Numbered from the stretch's first letter, positions 7,835 through 13,952 are shown. The stretch: DNA of 14,470 bases from an uncultured Brevundimonas sp. (GCA_946885435.1 CAMPGL010000035.1:1-14470), one strand, 5' to 3'. The notes: generated by a model not told the origin, from the letters alone. Numbers and translations are program-made.

Positions 7835-8239
7835 ATGATCGGTCTCGTGATCGTCACCCACGGCGGGCTGGCGACGGAATTCCTTTCGGCGCTGGAACAC
7901 GTGGTCGGGCCCCAGCGGGGCGTGGCCGCGATTTGCATCGGGCCGGACGACAACATGGAACGCCGGCGCCAGGACATCGTCGACGCGGCCGCGGCCGTGA
8001 ATGACGGCGACGGCGTCATCCTGCTCACGGACATGTTCGGCGGCACGCCCTCGAACCTCGCCATCTCGGTGATGGAGCAGACCGGCGCCGAGGTGATCGC
8101 CGGGCTGAACCTGCCCATGCTCATCAAGCTGACCAGCGTGCGCCAGCGCGAAGGGCTCGAGGCCTCGGTGGCGCACGCGCAGGACGCCGGCCGCAAATAC
8201 ATCTCGGTCGCCTCCTACGTGCTCGCGGGGGATAAGTGA
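7835..8239 (+). CDS. PTS EIIA component, mannose (EIIA-Man) family
   Basis: Cytoplasmic phosphocarrier of 134 residues resembling the EIIA domain of the mannose-type PTS. It starts MIGLVIVTHGG, with His9 in the THGG motif as the phospho-accepting residue. Asp65 in LLTDMFGGTPSN and the following GLNLPML are conserved family features. No EIIB, EIIC or EIID gene is present nearby, which fits the incomplete, regulatory PTS of alphaproteobacteria in which EIIA serves as a sensor/regulator rather than for sugar uptake. The ATG at 7835 is the only start that places MIGLVIV at the N-terminus; AAGGG is just upstream. The stop overlaps the HPr start by GTGA. In several alphaproteobacteria rapZ lies between hprK and this gene; it is absent here. 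Confidence 0.94.
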   Translation: MIGLVIVTHGGLATEFLSALEHVVGPQRGVAAICIGPDDNMERRRQDIVDAAAAVNDGDGVILLTDMFGGTPSNLAISVMEQTGAEVIAGLNLPMLIKLTSVRQREGLEASVAHAQDAGRKYISVASYVLAGDK

Positions 8240-8511
8240 GCGCAGGGCCTCGCACGGTCGAGGTCTGCAACGCGCGCGGCCTGCACGCCCGCGCCTCGGC
8301 CAAGCTGGTCAAGGCGGTCCAGCCCTTTGACGCCGAGGTCAGGGTCGGCCGCGACGGCCAGTCGGTCGACGCCCGCTCCATCATGGGGCTGCTGATGCTG
8401 GGCGCCGGCCAGGGCTCGACCCTCGAACTCACCGCCGAGGGCCCCGACGCCGAGGCCGCGCTGGACGCCGTCGTGGCCCTGGTCGAGGCCCGCTTCGACG
8501 AAGAAGCCTGA
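8236..8511 (+). CDS. ptsH: HPr phosphocarrier protein
   Basis: Small cytoplasmic phosphocarrier of 91 residues that relays phosphate from enzyme I to EIIA and is the substrate of HprK. The catalytic His17 is in NARGLHARAS, and the regulatory serine is Ser48 in DARSIMGLLMLGA, both at their expected places. The GTG start at 8236 overlaps the EIIA stop (GTGA), indicating coupled translation. Length is normal. Enzyme I is not in this window. With hprK and EIIA this gives the full set needed for serine- and histidine-phosphorylation signalling except the phosphate entry enzyme. Confidence 0.96.
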   Translation: MSAGPRTVEVCNARGLHARASAKLVKAVQPFDAEVRVGRDGQSVDARSIMGLLMLGAGQGSTLELTAEGPDAEAALDAVVALVEARFDEEA

Positions 8512-8526
8512 CGCCGCCCCATTGAC

Positions 8527-8563
8527 GGACCGGCGGTGCTGGAACACCGTTCAGGTCCGCCGG
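8527..8563 (+). promoter_or_regulatory. Strong stem-loop with alternative fold overlapping the next gene's Shine-Dalgarno
   Basis: GGACCGGCGGTG (8527-8538) can pair with CACCGTT-CA-GGTCC (8545-8558), giving 12 pairs with two G-U wobbles, a 2-nt bulge and a 6-nt loop. An alternative pairing of CCGGCGG (8530-8536) with CCGCCGG (8557-8563) would bury the first two bases of the GGAGG ribosome site at 8562-8566. It occupies most of the 63-nt gap after ptsH. There is no T-run, so a classical terminator is unlikely. The pairing is seen; a switching role is inference. Confidence 0.4.
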
Positions 8564-8574
8564 AGGGGTCGCCG

Positions 8575-8976
8575 ATGTTCCGCAGCCTGATCGTGATCGC
8601 CGCGCTCGCCCTTGCGGGCGTCGCCCAGGCCCAGTCGATGCACACGCCCGCGCCCGGCTCGGCCGAGCGTCGCGCCATCCTCGACGCCATGCGCCCGGCG
8701 GTCGAGGCCGACCTGGGCGCGCCGGTCGAGTTCGTGGTCGAGGAGATGCGGGTCTCGGGGACCTGGGCCTTTGTTCACGCCGAGCCGCAGCGGCCCGGCG
8801 GCGGGGCCATCCCGGCGCCCCACAACGACTTTCAGGACGGCAACACCACCTATGCGGTGCTGCGGCGCCAGTCGGGCCGTTGGCGGCCGCTGATGGTAGC
8901 GGTCGGCCCCTCGGACGTGGCCTGGGTCGTCTATTGCGACGAGGCGCCGCCGGGCCTGTTCGGCCCGGTCTGCTGA
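8575..8976 (+). CDS. Small secreted protein of unknown function
   Basis: I do not recognise a named family. The 133-residue product starts with a clear signal peptide (MFRSLIVIAALALAGVAQAQ, cleavage after AQA), so it is probably periplasmic. The mature part has ILDAMRPAVEADLGAPVEFVVEEMRV, then WAFVHAEPQRPGG, a DGNTTYAVLRR strand and GPSDVAWVV near the end. This looks like a small alpha/beta fold. Two cysteines (121 and 133, the last residue) could pair. GGAGG lies eight bases before the ATG at 8575; an earlier in-frame ATG at 8536 is inside the hairpin and would spoil the signal peptide. The stop overlaps the next gene as TGATG, so the two are translationally coupled and may work together. 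Real gene, function unknown. Confidence 0.85.
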   Translation: MFRSLIVIAALALAGVAQAQSMHTPAPGSAERRAILDAMRPAVEADLGAPVEFVVEEMRVSGTWAFVHAEPQRPGGGAIPAPHNDFQDGNTTYAVLRRQSGRWRPLMVAVGPSDVAWVVYCDEAPPGLFGPVC

Positions 8977-10145
8977 TGGCGGAAGCGGACTTCGCCGCGC
9001 TGGCCCGCCAGGGCATGGCCGCGCTCCGCGAGGACCGCGCGACCGAGGCGCTGGAGCTGTTCCGGCAGATCACCGGCGCCGGACGGGGCGACGCCTCGGT
9101 CTGGGTGGCCCAGGCCTACGCCTGTCGCGCGCTCGGGGACAGCCAGGGCGCCGTGGCCGCCGTCGACCAGGCCCTGCGGCTGGAATCGCGCAACTGCCGC
9201 GCCCTGTTGCTCAAGGGGGATCACTTCGCCGCCCTGCGCGACCGGCGCTCCGCCGTCACCTTCTACGCCGCCGCCATCAAACAGGCGCCCAGGGCGCCCG
9301 CGCCCGACCTGGCCGAGGCTCTGGAGCACGCGCGCTCGTTCGTGGGCGAGACCACCGGCGGCTTCGAACCCTTCTTTCGCGATCAGCTGAACCGGCGCGG
9401 GTTGCCGGCGCCCGAGGCCTCGCCACGCTTCGCCCAGTCGCTCGACCTCATGGCCGGCCGGACCCAGCTCTATCTCCAGCAGCCGCGCTTCTACTATTTC
9501 CCGGGCCTGCCCCAGATCCAGTTCGCGCCGCGCGAGGCCACGCCCTGGCTCGACCGCGTCGAGGCGGCCGCCGATGACATCCGCGACGAACTTGCGGCGG
9601 TGATGAACGCGCCCGGCGCCTTCGCCCCCTATGTCGAGATGCGCGAGAATCGCCCGAACTCGGCCCAGGCGGGCATGCTCGAAAACCCGGAGTGGTCGGC
9701 CCTCTATCTGGTCAAGGACGGCCAACACGTCGCCGAAAACGTCGCCCGCTTCCCCCGCACCCTGGCGGCGCTCGAAGGCGCTCCGCTGACCGACATCGCC
9801 GGCCGGGCGCCCAGCGTGCTCTTCTCGCGGCTGGAGCCGGGGGCCCACATCCCGCCGCACACCGGCCTGGTGAATACGCGCCTGATCTGCCACCTGCCCG
9901 TGGTCGTCCCGGACGGCTGTCGCCTGCGCGTCGGGTCGGAAACCCGCGAGTGGCGCTACGGCCAGGCCTGGGCCTTCGACGACACCATCGAGCATGAGGC
10001 CTGGAACACCTCGGACCAGACCCGCATCGTGCTCATCTTCGACGTCTGGAAGCCCGAGATCGGCGAGGTCGACCGCGAACTCATCCGCGGCCTCTTCTCC
10101 GCCATCGAGACCTACGGCGGCGGCGGCGAGGGCTTCGGCGTCTAG
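8976..10145 (+). CDS. TPR plus aspartyl/asparaginyl beta-hydroxylase-family protein
   Basis: Probable Fe(II)/2-oxoglutarate-dependent oxygenase of 389 residues. Residues 1-120 form helical TPR-like repeats (VWVAQAYACRALGDSQGAVAAVDQALRLE and the following pair). The C-terminal catalytic domain (about 190-365) has LEPGAHIPPHTGLVNTRL with His295, and FDDTIEHEAWN with His340, the two-histidine iron site of the AspH family. Arg350 in TRIVLIFDVW is at the expected 2-oxoglutarate-binding position. No signal peptide is visible, so it is cytoplasmic. ATG at 8976 overlaps the preceding secreted-protein gene (TGATG). Its TAG stop shares a CTAG with the convergent DUF1622 gene. Bacterial members hydroxylate proteins, free aspartate or lipid-linked acyl chains; the substrate here is not predictable. 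Family call is strong. Confidence 0.9.
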   Translation: MAEADFAALARQGMAALREDRATEALELFRQITGAGRGDASVWVAQAYACRALGDSQGAVAAVDQALRLESRNCRALLLKGDHFAALRDRRSAVTFYAAAIKQAPRAPAPDLAEALEHARSFVGETTGGFEPFFRDQLNRRGLPAPEASPRFAQSLDLMAGRTQLYLQQPRFYYFPGLPQIQFAPREATPWLDRVEAAADDIRDELAAVMNAPGAFAPYVEMRENRPNSAQAGMLENPEWSALYLVKDGQHVAENVARFPRTLAALEGAPLTDIAGRAPSVLFSRLEPGAHIPPHTGLVNTRLICHLPVVVPDGCRLRVGSETREWRYGQAWAFDDTIEHEAWNTSDQTRIVLIFDVWKPEIGEVDRELIRGLFSAIETYGGGGEGFGV

Positions 10146-10519
10146 CGCCGCCCCTCGGCTTCCCGGTCGCTCAGACGTCTCCGCTCCCAGGGCCAGCACC
10201 CCTCGATCTCCGTCTCCAGCGAAAAGCTGAGCAGCGTCCGGATCGCGACGATCACCGCCAGGAGTCCCACGCTTGCGAAGGTGAGCGGCGCGGTGATGGT
10301 GGCGATGATGTCCGCTCCGACCAGAAGCTCCAGACCCAGGAGAATCCCGCGCCCGAGGTTGGCCCGATAGCTCGTGTAGGCATCCCCCCAGGCGCGGTCA
10401 CGCAGGCCGCAGCGCACGTACCAGACGGTCGCGACAACGACGCCCCCCAGAATGACGGCCGCACCGGCGTACTCCAGCAACCTCGCAGCCGCCTCGGCGA
10501 GGGCGTGCAGGCTTTCCAT
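10142..10519 (-). CDS. DUF1622-family membrane protein
   Basis: Integral membrane protein of 125 residues with three likely helices at about 15-36, 58-78 and 82-102. The segment LGRGILLGLELLVGADIIATI followed by LLAVIVAIRTLLSFSLETEIEG is characteristic of DUF1622, whose function is unknown. The C-terminus is charged and cytoplasmic-looking (WERRRLSDREAEGRR). ATG at 10519 has no strong ribosome site. It lies 42 nt downstream of the cupin gene on the same strand and may be co-transcribed with it. Its TAG stop overlaps the TAG of the convergent hydroxylase gene within one CTAG. Confidence 0.85.
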   Translation of the reverse strand: MESLHALAEAAARLLEYAGAAVILGGVVVATVWYVRCGLRDRAWGDAYTSYRANLGRGILLGLELLVGADIIATITAPLTFASVGLLAVIVAIRTLLSFSLETEIEGCWPWERRRLSDREAEGRR

Positions 10520-10561
10520 TCCGGCTCAACCCGCACGCCGCGCGGCCTGTTCCGGTGCGGG

Positions 10562-10957
10562 CTACTCCGTCGTCGTACCGTCGAAATGCTCGTCGTCGCG
10601 TTCGGCCTCGGGCTTCGTAGCGTGCACGACGCCGTCGCGGTGCTCGGGCGGCCCGTACAGGGTGTATAGCGTCAGGCGCTCGCCGCCCGTGTTCGTCACA
10701 TTGTGCCGCGCGCCGGCCGGCACGATCACCGCGTCATCCGCCTTCACGGCCGTCCGCACCCCGTCGATCAGCACCTCGCCGGTCCCGCTCTCGAAGCGGA
10801 AGAACTGGTCGTGGTCCTCATGGACCTCCTCGCCGATCTCCTCGCCCGGCTTCAGCGCCATCAGGACCAGCTGCAGGTGCTTGCCGGTGTAGACCACCCG
10901 CCGGAAATCGGTGTTGTCCTCGGTCAGCGTCTCGATATCGGCGACAAAGCCCTTCAT
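10562..10957 (-). CDS. Single-domain cupin protein
   Basis: Small cytoplasmic cupin of 131 residues. Motif 1 is GEEIGEEVHEDHDQFFRFESG with His46 and His49, and motif 2 is AVIVPAGARHNVTN with His85. These would supply the metal ligands of the beta-barrel. The C-terminal tail (GPPEHRDGVVHATKPEAERD) is rich in histidine and acid residues. The ATG at 10957 is preceded by AAGGAG at seven bases, an almost ideal ribosome site. Upstream in-frame codons reach 11041 but have no such support. Cupins of this type include isomerases and dioxygenases as well as binding proteins, so no reaction can be assigned. DUF1622 follows 42 nt downstream. The divergent neighbour is a DUF6894-type gene. Confidence 0.9.
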   Translation of the reverse strand: MKGFVADIETLTEDNTDFRRVVYTGKHLQLVLMALKPGEEIGEEVHEDHDQFFRFESGTGEVLIDGVRTAVKADDAVIVPAGARHNVTNTGGERLTLYTLYGPPEHRDGVVHATKPEAERDDEHFDGTTTE

Positions 10958-11051
10958 GGCGTTCTCCTTGCGGTGGGTCTGACCACCAACGCCGCAGGCC
11001 GGCGCAGGCTGCATCCAGGCCGATATATGACCGGTTCGCACCGTCCTCGCC

Positions 11052-11080
11052 TTGTCGGCGACCAGGCCTGCGCTTAAGGT
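11052..11080 (+). promoter_or_regulatory. Candidate promoter for DUF6894-type gene in 170-nt divergent gap
   Basis: TTGTCG (11052-11057) and TAAGGT (11075-11080) are separated by 17 bases, 47 nt upstream of the GTG start at 11128. Around it lies a locally AT-rich patch with an imperfect inverted repeat, GGTCT (11078-11082) and AGACC (11097-11101). The other half of the gap (10958-11051) must hold the cupin promoter, but only a TATATC-like -10 near 11024 is visible. Weak matches throughout. Confidence 0.25.
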
Positions 11081-11127
11081 CTACCCAAAATTGATGAGAC
11101 CGTAAGGTCCGGCGGAGGTGGGTCCGC

Positions 11128-11346
11128 GTGCGCGTTTTTTTCGACACTTCGGTGGGACACAGCTCCCAGCCGGACGACGGCGGCCTTGAGCTGCGCGACG
11201 AGGCGGCGGTGCGCGGCGCCGCGATCTCGGCGCTCGCCGAACTGGCCGGCGACTATCCGCGTGACCCGGGCCCCTTTCGCGTCGTCGCCCGCGCCGAGGA
11301 CGGGCGCATCCTGTTTCGGGCGGAGCTTGCGCTGACCGCCGGCTAG
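11128..11346 (+). CDS. DUF6894-type small protein
   Basis: Small protein of 72 residues with the layout of DUF6894 proteins: an aromatic N-terminal strand (RVFF), an acidic turn (PDDGGLELRD), an alanine-rich helix (EAAVRGAAISALAELAGDY), then two strands (FRVVARAEDGRILFRAELAL). The start is a GTG at 11128 with GGAGG nine bases upstream. Codons two to four include a seven-T homopolymer, unusual in this GC-rich region and a possible slippage site. It stands alone on the plus strand between two minus-strand units and converges on the LuxR-type gene, sharing a CTAG stop overlap. Function is unknown; the family is common in Caulobacterales and Rhizobiales. Confidence 0.75.
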   Translation: MRVFFDTSVGHSSQPDDGGLELRDEAAVRGAAISALAELAGDYPRDPGPFRVVARAEDGRILFRAELALTAG

Positions 11347-11954
11347 GGCGCCCGGTACTGGAGGGCGGTGAAGAACAGCCCCTCCCGGCTCGAGACGTTC
11401 ATCTTGGCGTAGAGCCGCCGCACGTGTGTCCGCACCGTCTCGACCGAGATCTCGCGCGCCTCGGCGATGTCGTCCGCCTTCAGGCCCGTCAGCAGGTCCT
11501 TGAGGATGCGCTGCTCCGCCGAAGTCAGGCTGTACTTGATCCCCAGGTCCGCCAGCGGGAAGCGCCGGATGTCCTCGGTCGTATAGATCCGCAGGCCGAC
11601 GTAGTTTTCGCCCCAGGGCGAGACGAAGTGCTCGCCGCAGATGACCAGGTCGTCAGGCCCGTTATCAAGGCAGAAGACCTCGGCCACCGTGTGATGGCTC
11701 GTCTCGGCCACGAAGGCGGCGAACGGCGCATTGGCCTTCCGGTCGCGCACGACCAGCCCGCCGGTCGGACCCTCGGCGAAGCCCAGCCGCCCGTTCAGCA
11801 GTTTGGTCGCTGCCGGGTTGCACCAGACCAGGGCGCCCCCGGCCTCGAACACGGCGACGCCGATCTGATAGGCGCCGGCCCAGGCGGCCAGCAGCGCCTC
11901 GACCAGCCCCGCCCCCGACAGATTGGCCGGACGCCGGCCGCGTGCGACTCTCAT
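11343..11954 (-). CDS. PAS-like plus LuxR-type HTH transcriptional regulator
   Basis: DNA-binding regulator of 203 residues. The C-terminal HTH (about 141-200) is LuxR/FixJ-type: LTSAEQRILKDLLTGLKADDIAEAREISVETVRTHVRRLYAKMNV. The N-terminal region (about 18-130) resembles a PAS-like sensory fold, with IGVAVFEAGGALVWCNPAATKLL being a typical PAS opening. There is no receiver domain, so it is likely to respond to a ligand or a protein partner rather than phosphorylation. ATG at 11954 overlaps the stop of the membrane-protein gene as ATGA. Extending upstream would only retranslate that gene. Its TAG stop shares a CTAG with the convergent small gene. It is the last gene of a three-gene unit that begins with another LuxR-type protein. 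Confidence 0.88.
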   Translation of the reverse strand: MRVARGRRPANLSGAGLVEALLAAWAGAYQIGVAVFEAGGALVWCNPAATKLLNGRLGFAEGPTGGLVVRDRKANAPFAAFVAETSHHTVAEVFCLDNGPDDLVICGEHFVSPWGENYVGLRIYTTEDIRRFPLADLGIKYSLTSAEQRILKDLLTGLKADDIAEAREISVETVRTHVRRLYAKMNVSSREGLFFTALQYRAP

Positions 11955-12394
11955 GTCCAAGACCAACCCTCCGCGCGCGCCGGATGCTGCAAGGCTCCGA
12001 CGATCAATGACGTGACCAGCACGAGGCTCCACACCCCGAGCACGCTCGAAAAGGCGGCCAGGCTGACGTCCGCAAAGATCACCATCGCGCCGTGGGTGAC
12101 CACCATGAGCAACTGGGCCGCGGTGGCCCACAGAAGCCACGCCCGCTTGGTCGCTATGGCCGCCCACCCGAGACCCAGCAGGACCACGGCGTCCACCGCC
12201 GCGAGGGCGGGTTGAGCGTGCCCGTCGCGATCAAAGACCAGGAGGGACAGCCCCCAGCCCGCCAGGATGCCGACGCCGGCCACCTTTTCGGGCCACTGCC
12301 CCCAGACGATCGCGAACAGGCAGGCGAACAGGGTCGCCAGGGAGATGGTCAGGGTGAAGCCGTTGCTCACCAACTGCAGGATACCGTCGATCAT
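11951..12394 (-). CDS. Polytopic membrane protein of unknown function
   Basis: No family recognised. The 147-residue protein is nearly all hydrophobic, with likely helices at about 15-32, 36-54, 62-80, 87-108 and 112-135. A short loop DRDGHAQP (55-62) and a charged break TKR (82-84) separate them. It starts four bases after the stop of the upstream LuxR-type gene and its stop overlaps the next LuxR-type gene by ATGA. That spacing makes co-translation likely. A membrane protein placed between two HTH regulators, one of them membrane-anchored, suggests a partner in signal reception. That is inference. Confidence 0.8.
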   Translation of the reverse strand: MIDGILQLVSNGFTLTISLATLFACLFAIVWGQWPEKVAGVGILAGWGLSLLVFDRDGHAQPALAAVDAVVLLGLGWAAIATKRAWLLWATAAQLLMVVTHGAMVIFADVSLAAFSSVLGVWSLVLVTSLIVGALQHPARAEGWSWT

Positions 12395-12398
12395 GGAT

Positions 12399-12875
12399 TC
12401 AGCGCACCGGCGCGCGTTCGATCCAGCCGTGAAAGGCGTCGAGCAGCAGAGAGACGCCCGGCAGCAGGATGGCGACCGCGACCGTCAGCCCGAACGCGAT
12501 CGCGAGGATCATGCCGATCCTCCCCCAGGCGCTGAGACGCCTGAACCAGCTGTCGCGCGAAACGTCTTCCGGTTGTGAGTCATGGGCCGCCCCCGCGTGC
12601 TGAAACGGAGATTTCCCGAGAACGCCGTCGACTTCCAGAGACGGCGGATCGTATTCCGACTCGATAGGGGGGGTATCGCCGGCCGCGATCAGGGCCGCCT
12701 CGCGCCGGGACCGCGCGCCCAGCTTGCGCACGGCGCGATGGATGTGCAGGTCCACCGTGTGCTTCGACAGCCCCTCTTCGCGGGCGATTTCCTTGGATGT
12801 GCGATGCGCGAGCACGAGCCGGAGATAGCGGCGCTCGCGCTCGGTCAGGGCCTGGAGACGGTCGGACTCCGGCAT
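12399..12875 (-). CDS. LuxR-type HTH regulator with C-terminal membrane anchor
   Basis: One-component regulator of 158 residues with the DNA-binding domain first and a membrane anchor last. The HTH is at about 8-62 (LTERERRYLRLV, TSKEIAREEGLSKHTVDLHIHRAVRKLG, SRREAALIA). A polar linker (66-115) follows, then one strong transmembrane segment at about 118-146 and a short tail (FHGWIERAPVR). Typical LuxR proteins carry the HTH at the C-terminus, so this order is reversed and would hold DNA at the membrane. The ATG at 12875 is chosen over a TTG at 12899 that lies inside a palindrome and lacks a ribosome site. A GAGGGG lies 13 bases before the ATG, somewhat far. First gene of a three-gene unit. 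Domain reading is firm, the function unassigned. Confidence 0.85.
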   Translation of the reverse strand: MPESDRLQALTERERRYLRLVLAHRTSKEIAREEGLSKHTVDLHIHRAVRKLGARSRREAALIAAGDTPPIESEYDPPSLEVDGVLGKSPFQHAGAAHDSQPEDVSRDSWFRRLSAWGRIGMILAIAFGLTVAVAILLPGVSLLLDAFHGWIERAPVR

Positions 12876-12897
12876 GTCCCGAACTTTTCCCCTCTGC

Positions 12898-12921
12898 AAT
12901 CGCGAGTTGTATTACGCGATT
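12898..12921. promoter_or_regulatory. 24-bp inverted repeat, candidate operator of the tethered LuxR-type gene
   Basis: AATCGCG (12898-12904) and CGCGATT (12915-12921) are perfect inverted arms around the 10-nt spacer AGTTGTATTA. On the minus strand the spacer includes TAATAC, a possible -10 element, 22 bases or more upstream of the ATG at 12875. Two HTH dimers are encoded in this operon, so autoregulation is plausible but unproven. As RNA the arms could also pair into a 7-bp hairpin. Confidence 0.5.
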
Positions 12922-13101
12922 CGGTAACCGTCGTTTCTAACCACGTTGGTGTACAAAGGGAAACAGCGCCAAACCTATGGTTGCGTCAAAGCAGGACCGC
13001 GCGCTTCCCGGCGTACTCAACTTTGACTAGAGCGGGCCACCGCCCACTGCCGTGCGCACGCATCTGGCGCCAGCGGGACATCGGTTGCGGGTAAGAAAGC
13101 C
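12922..13101. other. Gene-free stretch between LuxR-type gene and tRNA
   Basis: About 180 bases with no open reading frame of interest on either strand. The only structures seen are a short ACCA-CGT-TGGT inverted repeat at 12940-12950 and the hairpin at 13031-13048 downstream of the tRNA. It contains one of the five CTAG sites of the window (13027-13030). I recognise no ncRNA here. Confidence 0.5.
13031..13048 (-). terminator. Weak hairpin downstream of tRNA-Ala, possible terminator
   Basis: On the minus strand AGTGGGC (13048-13042) can pair with GCCCGCT (13037-13031) around a GGTG tetraloop, seven pairs including one G-U. It lies 54 nt beyond the tRNA 3' end. No T-run follows (CTAGTCAAAG), so termination here is only a possibility. 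Confidence 0.25.
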
Positions 13102-13177
<76 letters not shown>

Positions 13178-13204
13178 GTGTCGGGGTGTCCAGGCAAGGC
13201 GCGC

Positions 13205-13233
13205 GTCATGTCGCGGCGGGCGCCGCAAGTCAA
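13205..13233 (-). promoter_or_regulatory. Putative tRNA-Ala promoter
   Basis: On the minus strand TTGACTT (13233-13227) and GACATGAC (13212-13205) are 14 bases apart. This is the TTGACGS / GCTANAWC geometry described for Caulobacter housekeeping promoters, with the -35 well matched and the -10 poorly matched. Transcription would begin about 20 nt upstream of the mature tRNA 5' end. Confidence 0.4.
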
Positions 13234-13241
13234 GCGGGCCT

Positions 13242-13270
13242 TTGCGCCGGAACGCGACGCCCGCTAGAAG
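13242..13270 (+). promoter_or_regulatory. Putative yggT promoter
   Basis: TTGCGC (13242-13247) and TAGAAG (13265-13270) are separated by 17 bases. The extended -10 GCTAGAAG matches seven of eight positions of the Caulobacter-type GCTANAWC. A start near 13277 gives a leader of under 20 nt. It is back to back with the tRNA promoter. Confidence 0.42.
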
Positions 13271-13294
13271 CCCCCTTCAGCGAAAGGGAGCTCC

Positions 13295-13597
13295 ATGGGC
13301 GTCGCCATAGTCTGGCTGGTCAATCAGATCTTCAATCTGATGGTGATCTTCATCATCGCGGCGGCGATCATGAGCTGGCTCGTCGCCTTCAATGTGCTCA
13401 ATCCGCGCAACCGGCTCGTCTATGCGATCGGCGCCTTCCTCGACGCCGTCACCCAGCCGTTGCTGTCGCCGTTCCGCCGGATCATCCCCCCGCTCGGCGG
13501 CGTGGACATCAGCCCGATCGTCGTCCTGCTCGCGCTGCGCTTCGCCCAGATCGTGTTCAACAACATGGCCGCGCCCGCGCTCTACGCCTTGGGGTGA
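13295..13597 (+). CDS. yggT: YggT-family membrane protein
   Basis: Integral membrane protein of 100 residues, one YggT repeat. Helices lie at about 8-30 and 72-95. Between them is the family signature VTQPLLSPFRRIIPPLGGVDISPIV. Family members occur in many bacteria and chloroplasts; links to osmotic tolerance and, in plastids and cyanobacteria, thylakoid and division-related roles are reported, but no biochemical activity is established. ATG at 13295 follows AAAGGGAG with a 4-nt gap. The stop overlaps the DUF167 gene by GTGA; the yggT-yggU pairing is widely conserved. Confidence 0.94.
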   Translation: MGVAIVWLVNQIFNLMVIFIIAAAIMSWLVAFNVLNPRNRLVYAIGAFLDAVTQPLLSPFRRIIPPLGGVDISPIVVLLALRFAQIVFNNMAAPALYALG

Positions 13598-13872
13598 GCT
13601 GCCGGCTGACCGTCCGGGTGACGCCGAGGGGCGGCGCGGACCGCATCGACGCCGTCGAGATCGAGCCTGGCGGGCATCCGCTGGTTCGGCTCCGCGTGCG
13701 CGCCGCGCCCGCGGACGGCGAGGCGAACGCCGCCGTGATCCGCTTGCTTGGCAAGGCGTTGGGTGTGCCGCGCTCCGCAGTGCGCATCGTGCGCGGCGAG
13801 ACAGCCCGGACCAAGACGATCGAGATCGATGGCCTCGATCCGGCGGACGCGCTGGCCCGGCTTCCCGCCTAA
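13594..13872 (+). CDS. yggU: DUF167 / YggU-family protein
   Basis: Small cytoplasmic protein of 92 residues. The family core is clear: LTVRVTPRGGADRI, VRVRAAPADGEANAAVIRLLGKALGV and VRIVRGETARTKTIEI. DUF167 proteins have a known compact alpha/beta fold but no settled function. The GTG at 13594 overlaps the yggT stop as GTGA. A longer frame extends upstream to 13186, but it only crosses yggT and the promoter region. It is the second and last gene of the yggT unit; a 92-nt gap with its own candidate promoter separates it from the next gene. Confidence 0.92.
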   Translation: MSCRLTVRVTPRGGADRIDAVEIEPGGHPLVRLRVRAAPADGEANAAVIRLLGKALGVPRSAVRIVRGETARTKTIEIDGLDPADALARLPA

Positions 13873-13884
13873 CCCCGTTTTCGC

Positions 13885-13913
13885 TTGGCCGTCGGTCAAA
13901 GCCCGGCTTTATT
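13885..13913 (+). promoter_or_regulatory. Putative promoter of the lipoprotein amidohydrolase gene
   Basis: TTGGCC (13885-13890) and TTTATT (13908-13913) are separated by 17 bases, in the 92-nt gap after yggU. The -35 hexamer is the same one seen before chvI and before the EIIA gene. The predicted leader is about 45 nt. A weak hairpin, CCCGGC (13902-13907) with GCCGGG (13918-13923), overlaps the -10 region. Confidence 0.35.
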
Positions 13914-13935
13914 CGCCGCCGGGATTGTCTGACGA

Positions 13936-13952
13936 GGCCCGTCGCGCGGGCC
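13936..13952 (+). promoter_or_regulatory. GC stem-loop just upstream of the amidohydrolase ribosome site
   Basis: GGCCCG (13936-13941) pairs perfectly with CGGGCC (13947-13952) around TCGCG. It ends directly before the GGGGGAGG ribosome site (13953-13960). With no T-run it is not an intrinsic terminator. It may affect translation initiation or mRNA stability. Confidence 0.35.

Noticed and set aside
8522..8545. TTGACGG followed by GCTGGAAC as a Caulobacter-type promoter before the secreted-protein gene
   Set aside because: The hexamers match well but the spacer is about five bases too short, and the bases are better explained by the hairpin.
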